A DNA stretch of 15,071 nucleotides from Candidatus Pollutiaquabacter sp. (GCA_903854075.1 CAINVI010000257.1:1-15071), one strand, 5' to 3'. Positions 1 to 7,364 are shown, counted from the first letter of the stretch. A program made the numbers and translations. The notes: generated by a model from the sequence alone, not told the origin.

Positions 1-370
1 GGTCCCCCAGTGTTTCCTGCAGCAATTTGGCAGCTGTTTCACTGCCGTTAATTTTCACTGATACGCTGGGCAACGCGGCACTCTTCCTTCTGCCCAGTTC
101 CAGTGCTGCAATCAGCGTTACGGCCTTGGCGGTACCGATGCCATGGAATTGCATTAGTTCGGAGGCTGTTCGTCGTGCCAGTTGTTGCAAATCATTACTG
201 CAATTGCTCAATACCATCCGCGCCAACTCAACAGCGGAAGTGTGTCGAGATCCGGATCCGAAAAGGATGGCTAGCAGTTCGGCATCAGACAATGTATGTC
301 GTCCATGCGTCAATAATTTTTCACGGGGCCGATCTTCTTCTGCCCAGGCTTTTAGCGTCAGTTTATCCAT
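1..370 (-). CDS. radC: RadC family (JAB domain) protein, N-terminal part, runs off the window
   Basis: About 123 N-terminal residues are visible and the gene continues beyond base 1. The protein starts MDKLTLKAWAEEDRPREKLL and carries the hallmark RadC N-terminal segment: a DRPREK-like block, then LSDAELLAILFGSG, then a helix-hairpin-helix-like stretch FHGIGTAKAVTL followed by ALELGRR (around residues 75-95). The JAB/MPN metalloprotease-like domain (HNHPSG motif) would lie outside the window. The ATG at 368-370 fits where the family usually starts. The frame stays open upstream with two GTG codons (401-403, 407-409), but no extra conserved residues lie there. RadC was once thought to be a DNA repair protein; its role is unsettled. 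It lies downstream of rpsT on the same strand, after the rpsT terminator, and I see no clear promoter of its own. Confidence 0.9.
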   Translation of the reverse strand, partial: MDKLTLKAWAEEDRPREKLLTHGRHTLSDAELLAILFGSGSRHTSAVELARMVLSNCSNDLQQLARRTASELMQFHGIGTAKAVTLIAALELGRRKSAALPSVSVKINGSETAAKLLQETLGD

Positions 371-430
371 AGCTGCAAGATGCGAAGCAGCTGTGGCGAT
401 CACATCCACGGGATGCGGGATTTTATGGGC

Positions 431-457
431 AAAAAAAAGCCGCCCGAATAGGGCGGC
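431..457 (-). terminator. Rho-independent terminator after rpsT
   Basis: Read on the minus strand there is a perfect 7-bp GC-only stem (GCCGCCC / GGGCGGC, 439-445 and 451-457) with a 5-nt loop, followed at once by eight T residues (431-438). It starts about 30 bp after the rpsT stop codon and lies about 60 bp before the radC ATG, so it should end rpsT transcription and leave radC dependent on read-through or its own start site. Confidence 0.9.
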
Positions 458-485
458 ATGTGACGTTGGTCCCGTCAAGGTTGAA

Positions 486-740
486 TTATTTGATATGATT
501 CAGGTGGACAGCCAATTCGCTTTTCAGGTTGGCGGCTTTGTTCTTATGAATCACGTTTTTCTTCGCCAAACGATCCAGCATGGAAGCCAGCTTTGGTAAC
601 GCCTTTCCGGCTTCTGCCTTATCGGTCAGTTCGCGGAAATTACGAATAGCGTTACGCATGGTCTTAGCCTGGTAACGGTTACGCAGACGCTTGGATTCGC
701 TGTTACGGATGCGCTTCAGAGAGGATTTATGGTTTGCCAT
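486..740 (-). CDS. rpsT: 30S ribosomal protein S20
   Basis: An 84-residue, very basic helical protein with the S20 signature: MANHKSSLKRIRNSESKRLR at the N-terminus, then NRYQAKTMRNAIRNFREL, and a C-terminal KNVIHKNKAANLKSELA segment. S20 is a primary 16S rRNA-binding protein that stabilises the lower body of the 30S subunit. Its length matches the family (about 83-88 residues). It has a good Bacteroidota-type promoter upstream and a strong terminator downstream, so it is probably monocistronic. The leader is about 60 nt and has no Shine-Dalgarno sequence, as usual in this phylum. Confidence 0.98.
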   Translation of the reverse strand: MANHKSSLKRIRNSESKRLRNRYQAKTMRNAIRNFRELTDKAEAGKALPKLASMLDRLAKKNVIHKNKAANLKSELAVHLNHIK

Positions 741-809
741 AATTGTGGTAATCTAGTGCTTTTTGAACAAATTTCGCGGTTTTTAATTCTTTTCGCCGCA
801 AAAGGGATG

Positions 810-841
810 CAAATATACGAATCGGTGATAAGATTTCCAAA
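810..841 (-). promoter_or_regulatory. Bacteroidota-type promoter for rpsT
   Basis: On the minus strand a -33 element TTTG (838-841) is separated by exactly 20 nt from TATATTTG (810-817), a full match to the Bacteroidota -7 consensus TAnnTTTG. Transcription would start near 803 and give a leader of about 60 nt before the rpsT ATG. The leader contains a possible GCGG/CCGC stem with an A-rich loop. Confidence 0.75.
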
Positions 842-871
842 TCTTTCGGCAAAATGCGCCCGAGCGGTCTC

Positions 872-903
872 CCGTGTGGCTTCCGCCTAAATTTCTAACT
901 TTG
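872..903 (+). promoter_or_regulatory. Bacteroidota-type promoter for the paaHIJY block
   Basis: TAACTTTG at 896-903 is a full match to the -7 consensus TAnnTTTG. The -33 element is weaker: GTG copies at 874-876 and 876-878 lie at the right distance (about 17-21 nt). The -7 box ends only 7 nt before the paaH ATG at 911, so the transcript would have almost no leader. No Shine-Dalgarno sequence is present. Confidence 0.55.
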
Positions 904-910
904 TAGGTAT

Positions 911-2113
911 ATGAAGCCTCGATTTTCGAATGCTACAGCGATAGGAGTGGCGGGTGCCGGGACCATGGGCAGCGGAATCGCGCTGGTGGCTGCAGCTGCA
1001 GGGCACTCCGTGGTGCTGTTTGACAGTTTTCCAGGGGCGATCGATAGGGCTCGTGCCGCGCACGCCGGCACCTACCAGAAATTAATTGAAAAGGGTAAAA
1101 TCACTGCCGACGAATCCACGGCGATTTTATCTCGCATTGTTTATACCGATCAGCCAAAAGACCTGGTAGATTCCGGCCTGATCATTGAAGCGATCGTAGA
1201 AGATCTTGGAGTAAAGCAATCGCTGTTCACTACCCTGGAGACGATCGTCAGTGATCCGTGTGTACTGGCCTCCAATACATCATCACTTTCCGTCACGTCC
1301 ATTGGCGGAGAGCTTCGCTTGCCTTCCCGTTTTCTTGGCATTCACTTTTTTAATCCCGCAACGTTGATGCCATTGGTGGAAATTATCCCCGGGTTGCAAT
1401 CGGATACTGAATTGGTAAATGACGTCCGTGCGCTTATAAACAGTTGGGGAAAGACAACGGTACTTGTGAAAGATACGCCCGGTTTTATTGTGAACCGTGT
1501 AGCCCGGCCATTCTACGGTGAGTCGATTCGTATTTTTGAAGAGGGCTGGTTGGATGTACCTGAAGGTGCAGCCGGCATGGCGACCATCGACTGGGCGTTG
1601 CGCGAGCACGGTGGTTTCCGGATGGGGCCCTTCGAGCTTATGGATCTCATCGGCAACGATATCAATTATACAGTAACGGAAACGGTATGGAAACAGTTTT
1701 ACAATGATCCTCGCTATCGGCCATCTCTGACGCAAAAACGAATGGTAGAAGCGAAAAGGTATGGCAGAAAATCAGGAGCAGGTTACTACGATTACGCCGC
1801 AGGCGCCGTTCTTCCCGAGCCTGACAAAGATCCGGTCCGGGCCGCTAGGATTCTTCATCGAGTACTTTCTATGTTGATCAACGAAGCGGCAGATGCGTGC
1901 TACTTTAAAATCGCTTCGCCTGCTGATATCGATCTCGCCATGACCAAGGGTGTTAACTATCCGAAAGGATTGCTTCGATGGTGTGATGAACTTGGCGCAG
2001 CCCAGGTGGTAAAAGAACTAGAAGCACTTCGCGAAGAATATTCGGAGGAACGCTACCGACCAAGCGTACTCTTGAAACGGATGGCACGAGAAGGATTGAA
2101 ATTTCATGCTTGA
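911..2113 (+). CDS. paaH: 3-hydroxyacyl-CoA dehydrogenase, PaaH type
   Basis: A cytosolic NAD-dependent 3-hydroxyacyl-CoA dehydrogenase of 400 residues. In phenylacetate breakdown PaaH oxidises 3-hydroxyadipyl-CoA to 3-oxoadipyl-CoA. The N-terminal Rossmann domain has GAGTMGSG at 15-22 and the NTSSLS block at 122-127. The catalytic His is H145 in GIHFFNPA, with its partner Glu at about E157 in LVEI. The first C-terminal helical domain contains MGPFELMDLIGND (238-250) and ends in SGAGYYDY (288-295). A second, degenerate copy of the C-terminal domain follows (about 305-395). That two-C-domain layout is seen in E. coli PaaH and not in short mitochondrial-type enzymes. It is the first gene of a tight plus-strand run: paaI follows after 10 bp. 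It is named PaaH (PaaC in some older schemes) mainly because PaaI, PaaJ and PaaY follow. Confidence 0.9.
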   Translation: MKPRFSNATAIGVAGAGTMGSGIALVAAAAGHSVVLFDSFPGAIDRARAAHAGTYQKLIEKGKITADESTAILSRIVYTDQPKDLVDSGLIIEAIVEDLGVKQSLFTTLETIVSDPCVLASNTSSLSVTSIGGELRLPSRFLGIHFFNPATLMPLVEIIPGLQSDTELVNDVRALINSWGKTTVLVKDTPGFIVNRVARPFYGESIRIFEEGWLDVPEGAAGMATIDWALREHGGFRMGPFELMDLIGNDINYTVTETVWKQFYNDPRYRPSLTQKRMVEAKRYGRKSGAGYYDYAAGAVLPEPDKDPVRAARILHRVLSMLINEAADACYFKIASPADIDLAMTKGVNYPKGLLRWCDELGAAQVVKELEALREEYSEERYRPSVLLKRMAREGLKFHA

Positions 2114-2123
2114 AACCTAACGC

Positions 2124-2546
2124 ATGACTGAAAAAACATTGTCCCAGCGTGTCGTTGACCGCATGTACGAAAACGATTGGTTCAGTCAATGGCTCGGTAT
2201 TGAGCGCGTTGAAGTAAAGCCCGGTTATTGTGTGCTGCGCATGACGGTTCGCAAGGAAATGCTGAACGGATTTGCTATCGCACACGGCGGTATTACTTAT
2301 TCTCTCGCGGATAGTGCGCTGGCTTTTGCATCTAACGGTCACGGTCGTAAATCTGTTTCAGTCGAAACATCGATCTCGCATACAGTTGCATTGAAAGAGG
2401 GTGATGAAATTACTGCAGTTGCGGAGGAGATTTCCTTAACCGAAAAAATCGGCATCTATCACATTACCATCACCAACCAGCAAGGAAATAAAGTAGCCTT
2501 TTTCAAGGGCACGGTTTACCGTACGTCCAAGTCGTGGGACGTTTAA
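2124..2546 (+). CDS. paaI: Hydroxyphenylacetyl-CoA thioesterase PaaI (hotdog fold)
   Basis: A 140-residue hotdog-fold thioesterase. PaaI hydrolyses ring-hydroxylated phenylacetyl-CoA and related esters, freeing CoA trapped in dead-end intermediates. The active-site block AHGGITYSLADSALAFASN (53-71) matches the PaaI signature HGG...LAD.A.A.A.N, with D63 at the position of the E. coli catalytic Asp. The C-terminal strands GIYHITITNQQGNKVAFFKG are typical of the fold. The gene starts 10 bp after paaH and ends 10 bp before paaJ, so co-transcription and probably coupled translation are likely. There is no Shine-Dalgarno sequence. The family assignment is firm; the exact substrate is inferred from the neighbours. 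Confidence 0.9.
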   Translation: MTEKTLSQRVVDRMYENDWFSQWLGIERVEVKPGYCVLRMTVRKEMLNGFAIAHGGITYSLADSALAFASNGHGRKSVSVETSISHTVALKEGDEITAVAEEISLTEKIGIYHITITNQQGNKVAFFKGTVYRTSKSWDV

Positions 2547-2556
2547 CAAAAACATT

Positions 2557-3762
2557 ATGGAGTCAGCCTATATCATAGATTCAATTCGCACACCGATCGG
2601 AAATTTCGGAGGATCACTTGCGCCGGTCCGTACCGACGACCTTGCGGTGGTAGTATTGAAAGAGTTGGTGCGTCGTAACTCTTCGGTTGATCCGAAACAA
2701 ATCGCCGATGTAATTTTGGGTTGTGCCAACCAGGCCGGCGAAGATAACCGTAACGTCGCGCGAATGGCAGCGTTGATGGCCGGACTTCCCATCGAGGTTC
2801 CCGGAGAAACAATCAACCGATTGTGTGCCTCTGGATTGTCCGCTGCGGTGAATGCGGCACGGATGATTCAGGTGGGCGACGCGGATTTTGTAATTGCCGG
2901 CGGCGTTGAAAATATGACGCGCGGACCGTGGGTCATGTCAAAGACGTCCACGCCTTACGGTCGCGACGCACAGCTGTTCGATTCCTCCTTCGGCTGGCGA
3001 TTCGTGAATCCGCTTTTAAAAGAAATGTATGGTGTAGATGCAATGGGGGAAACCGCTGAGAATCTTGCCCAGCGGGATTCGATTTCGCGCGAAGACCAGG
3101 ATCGCTTTGCAGTGATCAGTCAGCAAAAAGCCGCTGCCGCACGTCAGCGTGGCCGCTTTGCTAAAGAGATAATACCTGTTGTGATACCGCAAAAGAAAGG
3201 CGATGCGAAAGTCGTCGATCGGGATGAGTTTATCAAAGCCGACACCACGCTTGAAGGTTTGGGAAAACTGAAAGCGTCGTTTCGAAAGGATGGAACCGTT
3301 ACGGCGGGTAATGCTTCCGGACTAAATGACGGAGCAGCCGCTGTGTTGTTGGCGTCCTCCAAGGGCGTTGAACGTTGTGGCCTGAAACCGCTTGCGCGAA
3401 TTGTTTCTTCCGCGGTCGTTGGCGTTGAGCCGCGCATCATGGGTATCGGACCGGTTGAAGCTTCGAATGTGGCCCTGCGTAAAGCCGGTCTTTCCTGGAC
3501 CGATATCGACATCATTGAGCTCAATGAAGCATTTGCGGCGCAAGCTCTGGCATGCATTCGTTCCTGGGGATTGGCCGATAATGATCCGCGTATCAATCCG
3601 AACGGCGGTGCTATTGCGCTTGGTCATCCACTCGGTATGAGCGGTGCCCGAATTTTGGGATCGGCTGCGCTTGAATTACAGGAACAACACAAACGGTTTG
3701 CTTTGGTTACCATGTGTATCGGTGTAGGACAAGGTTTCGCGGTAGTGTTGGAGAGGGCGTGA
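2557..3762 (+). CDS. paaJ: Acetyl-CoA acyltransferase, 3-oxoadipyl-CoA thiolase type (PaaJ)
   Basis: A 401-residue thiolase. It should cleave 3-oxoadipyl-CoA to succinyl-CoA and acetyl-CoA, and in the full pathway also 3-oxo-5,6-dehydrosuberyl-CoA. All catalytic positions are present: the nucleophile C90 in INRLCASGLSA, H357 in GGAIALGHPLGMSGAR, and C387 in CIGVGQG near the C-terminus. The length is standard for degradative thiolases. It starts MESAYIIDSIRTPIG, exactly where the family starts. PaaJ is preferred over a general fatty-acid thiolase (FadA) because of the paaH-paaI-paaJ-paaY order; by sequence alone the substrate cannot be decided. The next gene, paaY, begins 36 bp later. Confidence 0.88.
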   Translation: MESAYIIDSIRTPIGNFGGSLAPVRTDDLAVVVLKELVRRNSSVDPKQIADVILGCANQAGEDNRNVARMAALMAGLPIEVPGETINRLCASGLSAAVNAARMIQVGDADFVIAGGVENMTRGPWVMSKTSTPYGRDAQLFDSSFGWRFVNPLLKEMYGVDAMGETAENLAQRDSISREDQDRFAVISQQKAAAARQRGRFAKEIIPVVIPQKKGDAKVVDRDEFIKADTTLEGLGKLKASFRKDGTVTAGNASGLNDGAAAVLLASSKGVERCGLKPLARIVSSAVVGVEPRIMGIGPVEASNVALRKAGLSWTDIDIIELNEAFAAQALACIRSWGLADNDPRINPNGGAIALGHPLGMSGARILGSAALELQEQHKRFALVTMCIGVGQGFAVVLERA

Positions 3763-3773
3763 AGCAGAGTTTT

Positions 3774-3792
3774 AATCTTGAATCATTAATCT
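3774..3792 (+). repeat. Short intergenic motif, copy 1 (before paaY)
   Basis: AATCTTGAATCATTAATCT sits 6 bp before the paaY ATG. A near copy, with small insertions, lies before the SRAP gene at 4431-4452. No function is known to me; it may be a chance AT-rich similarity or a shared translation or transcription signal. Confidence 0.4.
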
Positions 3793-3798
3793 AAGAGC

Positions 3799-4395
3799 AT
3801 GTTCTATTCCTTCAACGGATTTCGCCCGGTTGTACACGAATCAGCTTTTGTTCACGAAACCGCTGTTGTCATTGGTAACGTAATCATCGGTAAGAACGTG
3901 TACGTTGGTCCTGGTGCGGTGATCCGTGGCGATTGGGGTGGGATTGTGATCGAGGATGGATGCAATGTCCAGGAGAATTGTATTATTCATATGTTCCCGG
4001 GCATCACAGTGTATTTACGAGCGTCCGCTCATATTGGACATGGGGCGGTGATTCACGGCTCCTCCATTGGTAAAAACACGTTAGTCGGAATGAATGCCGT
4101 AGTGATGGATAATGTGAAAGTGGGCGAAGGTTGCATTATAGGGGCCTTGACGTTTGTTCCGGAAGGCATGGAGATTGCGGATCGCAAAATCGCCGTTGGA
4201 AATCCTGCTAAAATTGTCAAGGATGTTTCTGACGAGATGTTGGCCTGGAAAACAGAAGGCACTTTTCTTTATCAGCGTCTTCCCGAGGAGCTCCGTCAAT
4301 CCCTTTCGCCGTGTGAACCGTTGCGAGAGGTGGAGGTTGATCGCCCTGTACAAAAAACCGATTATCTCAACTGGAATAAGATAAAAGGTTCTTAA
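3799..4395 (+). CDS. paaY: PaaY-type hexapeptide (gamma-carbonic anhydrase-like) thioesterase
   Basis: A 198-residue left-handed beta-helix protein of the gamma-carbonic anhydrase family. Hexapeptide-repeat turns run from about residue 15 to 130 (for example VIIGKNVYVGPGAVIRGD). Candidate metal ligands are H64 in NCIIHMFPG and the pair H81/H86 in HIGHGAVIHG, with the five-residue spacing typical of the family. What points to PaaY, and not a generic family member, is the match along the whole chain: RGDWGGIVIEDGCNVQENC, LVGMNAVVMD, DEMLAWKTEGTFLYQ and the C-terminal CEPLREVE. PaaY is a trimeric thioesterase that hydrolyses the toxic CoA adduct formed when the ring-opening step of phenylacetate breakdown stalls. 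Its place after paaJ supports this. The spacer in front carries a motif that recurs before the next gene. Confidence 0.88.
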   Translation: MFYSFNGFRPVVHESAFVHETAVVIGNVIIGKNVYVGPGAVIRGDWGGIVIEDGCNVQENCIIHMFPGITVYLRASAHIGHGAVIHGSSIGKNTLVGMNAVVMDNVKVGEGCIIGALTFVPEGMEIADRKIAVGNPAKIVKDVSDEMLAWKTEGTFLYQRLPEELRQSLSPCEPLREVEVDRPVQKTDYLNWNKIKGS

Positions 4396-4430
4396 GATGA
4401 TTTTTTCAAATCTACTACTTCGAATTTTAG

Positions 4431-4452
4431 ATCTTGAATCTTGATTAAATCT
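4431..4452 (+). repeat. Short intergenic motif, copy 2 (before the SRAP gene)
   Basis: ATCTTGAATC, then TTG, then ATTAAATCT, ending 7 bp before the ATG at 4460. It aligns to the copy before paaY (ATCTTGAATC then ATTAATCT) with a 3-nt and a 1-nt insertion. The ATCTTGAATCTTGA part is itself a partial tandem of the unit ATCTTGA. Confidence 0.4.
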
Positions 4453-4459
4453 ATTAACT

Positions 4460-5233
4460 ATGTGCGGACGTTACGTTGTTGTCTCCAGTGTGGAAACCAT
4501 CGAGAAGCGATTCAATGTAACCGCCGATCAAATGGCGATCGATTTCAAGCCAAATTATAATCTTGGTCCGGGAGCTTTGGCGCCGGTAATTACCAATAAC
4601 GATCCTGATAAATTGCAGCTGTTCACCTTCGGACTTTGCCCATCCTGGTCCAAGAAACGCATGTATCTTTTTAATGCGCGGGCGGAAGGCGACGGCAATG
4701 CCGAAAATAATCCTGACTATAAAGGCGGGAAAGGCATTATTACCAAACCTTCCTTCCGTAAACCAATTCGTTCGCAGCGGTGTCTCGTGATTGCCGATGC
4801 ATTTATTGAAGGAACCAAAGACGAAGGTTTGGATAAGCCGTTTGTTGTATATATAAAAAGTGGCCGCCCGTTTGCACTCGCAGGCATATGGGATACATGG
4901 GCTAATCCGGAGACGGGTGAGTTGGTAAATTCTTTTGCTATCATCACCGCGCCGCCGAATGCTTTACTCCAGCGCTTGCCTCATCATCGTTCGCCGGTAG
5001 TCTTACGCCGGTCGGATGAGTTGCGGTGGCTTCGCGCCGAAGCTTTGAACGAAGTGACGGAATTGTTGGAGCCTTACCCGGCGGAAGATATGAATGCTTA
5101 TCCCATTTCGCCGCGCATTAAAAACCCCCGAAATAATGCAAGGGAATTGTTGGAGCCCGTAGGGGAGCGCATCGTCCCGGAAGTCGACACCATCGTAAAG
5201 AATCGGCTCGGATTACAAGGGATGAAAGACTAG
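4460..5233 (+). CDS. yedK: SRAP (YedK/HMCES) family abasic-site protein
   Basis: A 257-residue SOS-response-associated peptidase family protein. YedK/HMCES proteins use Cys2, exposed after Met removal, to form a thiazolidine cross-link with abasic sites in single-stranded DNA, shielding them from cleavage. MCGRY at the start gives C2. FNARAE (71-76) supplies the Asn and Arg of the active site (N72, R74). E117 in ADAFIEG is in the place of the catalytic Glu, and H175 in RLPHHRSPVVL matches the family HxRMP motif. Two usual blocks are altered: the family (G)F(Y)EW is FIEG here, and the RWGL.P.W block reads FTFGLCPSW. All proposed catalytic residues are kept, so it should be active. It lies 64 bp after paaY on the same strand, with no clear promoter of its own and no functional link to paa genes known to me. 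Confidence 0.9.
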   Translation: MCGRYVVVSSVETIEKRFNVTADQMAIDFKPNYNLGPGALAPVITNNDPDKLQLFTFGLCPSWSKKRMYLFNARAEGDGNAENNPDYKGGKGIITKPSFRKPIRSQRCLVIADAFIEGTKDEGLDKPFVVYIKSGRPFALAGIWDTWANPETGELVNSFAIITAPPNALLQRLPHHRSPVVLRRSDELRWLRAEALNEVTELLEPYPAEDMNAYPISPRIKNPRNNARELLEPVGERIVPEVDTIVKNRLGLQGMKD

Positions 5234-5281
5234 CGGAGCTATTGCAATACTCATCCGCTCGATACTAGCGTTTTTCTGCCG

Positions 5282-7348
5282 TTAGTACGACAACAGTTCG
5301 GACATTGCCTTTCCGACTTTTTCCGCGTTGGGTATCATCCTTGCTTCCAGCGTTGAGTTCAATGGAATTGCCGGCAGGTTCTCTGAACCTATAATACGTA
5401 CCGGTGCATCCAGTTGCTCGAAACATTTATCGGAAATGAGTCCGGCTATCGCCTGTGCAAACGAATTCCCGGTAGGTTCTTCTGTTACGACCAGCACGCG
5501 ACCGTGTTTTTTTGCCGAAGAGAGAATAGCAGCTTCGTCCAAAGGATTCAATGTACGCAAATCAACAATTTCGATTCGAAGTGGAAAAGCTTTCGCGGCA
5601 TTACGTGCCCAATAAACACCCATCCCGTAGGTAATAACTGTTAACGTGGGTGAATTGCCCGGCTCAGCAGTTTGTACCATCCGTGCTTTACCGAATGGGA
5701 TGACATAGTCTTCGTCCGGTTCAATTGTCCGGGCTTCTTCGGTTCCTTTAATTTTTGACCAATACAATCCTTTGTGTTCAAGAATCACCACAGGATTCGG
5801 ATCGTAATAGGCGGATTTCATCAGGCCTTTCAAATCAGCACCGGTAGAAGGGTAGGCGATCTTGATGCCACGAATATTCGTCAGCACACTCTCTACACTC
5901 GACGAGTGGTAGGGTCCTCCGCTGCCATAGGCACCAATAGGAACGCGGATGATACAAGAGACCGGCCATTTTCCGTTGGAGAGATAATAGGAGCGGGACA
6001 CCTCGGTGAAAAGCTGGTTCAGTCCCGGCCAGATATAGTCAGCAAATTGTACTTCTACAATGGGTCGAAGTCCGGCTACACTCATACCGACCGTGCTGCC
6101 GATGATGAATGCTTCCTGAATGGGAGTGTTAAAGACGCGCCCGTCGCCAAACTTTTCGGCCAATGTCGCCGCTTCGCGAAATACACCTCCCAATCGGCCG
6201 CCTACATCCTGACCATATAGAAGACACTCTTTATGTGTTGTCATTAACTCCTGTACAGCGAATAGTGCACAGTCCACCATGACGGTTTTTTCTTTTCCTT
6301 TCGGTTCGCGTTCTCCTTTTTCCTCCGTGATAGGTGTCGGTGCATAATCATGAAGGAACAGGTCTTCGGGTCGAGGATCTTCTGCTTGCTGCGCGCGTTC
6401 GAAGTCGATAAGCACTTTCGATTTCATCGCACTGCGTACATTGTCCAAGCCGCTTTCCGGAAATCCAAGATCGACTAATTGTTGCCGGAACTTCGGAAAC
6501 GGATCGCGTTTGCCATGCGCTTCGAGATCGTCACGGTACCATTCACGACGAACACCCGATGTGTGATGACCCAATAATGGAACCTTGGCATGTAACATGA
6601 CCGGACGACGTTCATTTCGAATAATACCGATAACCTCTTGTACGGTTTCGTACGCCGTGAAGAAATCTGTTCCATCGATACTTCGCACCTCCAGCCCTTT
6701 AAATCCTTTGGCATATTCGTTGGCATCCATGGCGCGAATTTCCTTTGCACTCGCAGAGATATCCCATTCGTTATCCTGGATGAAATAGAGGATGGGCAAT
6801 TGCTTCAGCACCGCCATCTGGAAAGCTTCAGCCACTTCACCTTCCGTGACGGAGCCATCTCCCAATGAGCAGACGACTATTGGGGCTTCTCCGGCGATAG
6901 GTTGATCCAGTCCAATTTTTTCACGGTATTGAACACCCATGGCAAGGCCGGTAGTAGGAATGGCTTGCATGCCCGTTGCTGAAGACTGATGAGGAATTTT
7001 CGGCATGTCATCCCGGTTCAGACTAGGATGGCAATAGTACGTGCGGCCACCGGAAAATGGGTCGTCGCGTTTCGCCATTAACTGCAACATCAAATCGTAA
7101 GGCTGTAATCCTATACCTAATAAAATGGAGTCGTCGCGGTAATAAGCGGATAGAAAATCCTGCGGCTTCAATTGTAAGCCAAGCGCAAGCTGTATAGCTT
7201 CATGTCCGCGCGATGTCGCGTGCACATATTTTTGTGTGAATTGCGCGCGTTCCTCGTAAAGGTCTGACATGGCACGCGCTGTACACATAAGTTCCCAGGC
7301 CTCTTGAAGTACAGCAGTATCCGGGGCTTTTTTATCCAACTTTCGCAT
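5282..7348 (-). CDS. Fused alpha/beta E1 component of a 2-oxoacid dehydrogenase (thiamine diphosphate dependent)
   Basis: A 688-residue single chain combining the E1 alpha (about 10-330) and E1 beta (about 355-688) subunits, joined by a charged linker (about 335-355, with repeated E, K and R). The alpha part has RGHEAIQLALG and the thiamine diphosphate motif GDGSVTEG (163-170) ending in QDNEW; the usual NN is DN, but the second Asn (N193), the metal ligand in related enzymes, is kept. The mobile loop HHTSGVRREWYR follows (261-272). The beta part has FNTPIQEAFIIGSTVGMSVA and a transketolase C-terminal domain (VVTEEP). Such enzymes decarboxylate pyruvate or branched-chain 2-oxoacids and pass the acyl group to a lipoyl E2. 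Fused forms are common in Bacteroidota, where they are usually labelled branched-chain or generic 2-oxoacid dehydrogenase. No E2 or E3 gene is nearby, so the substrate is uncertain. Confidence 0.92.
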   Translation of the reverse strand: MRKLDKKAPDTAVLQEAWELMCTARAMSDLYEERAQFTQKYVHATSRGHEAIQLALGLQLKPQDFLSAYYRDDSILLGIGLQPYDLMLQLMAKRDDPFSGGRTYYCHPSLNRDDMPKIPHQSSATGMQAIPTTGLAMGVQYREKIGLDQPIAGEAPIVVCSLGDGSVTEGEVAEAFQMAVLKQLPILYFIQDNEWDISASAKEIRAMDANEYAKGFKGLEVRSIDGTDFFTAYETVQEVIGIIRNERRPVMLHAKVPLLGHHTSGVRREWYRDDLEAHGKRDPFPKFRQQLVDLGFPESGLDNVRSAMKSKVLIDFERAQQAEDPRPEDLFLHDYAPTPITEEKGEREPKGKEKTVMVDCALFAVQELMTTHKECLLYGQDVGGRLGGVFREAATLAEKFGDGRVFNTPIQEAFIIGSTVGMSVAGLRPIVEVQFADYIWPGLNQLFTEVSRSYYLSNGKWPVSCIIRVPIGAYGSGGPYHSSSVESVLTNIRGIKIAYPSTGADLKGLMKSAYYDPNPVVILEHKGLYWSKIKGTEEARTIEPDEDYVIPFGKARMVQTAEPGNSPTLTVITYGMGVYWARNAAKAFPLRIEIVDLRTLNPLDEAAILSSAKKHGRVLVVTEEPTGNSFAQAIAGLISDKCFEQLDAPVRIIGSENLPAIPLNSTLEARMIPNAEKVGKAMSELLSY

Positions 7349-7364
7349 ATCCGATGATATGGAG

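Noticed and set aside
27..599. Long plus-strand open frame opposite radC and rpsT
   Set aside because: It is antisense to two firmly identified genes, spans the rpsT terminator and has no recognisable domain.
5232..5275. Possible terminator between the convergent SRAP and E1 genes
   Set aside because: AGCGGA and TCCGCT can pair, but the loop is 16 nt and the T run starts about 11 nt after the stem, so it does not fit an intrinsic terminator well. I cannot say how these two genes end.
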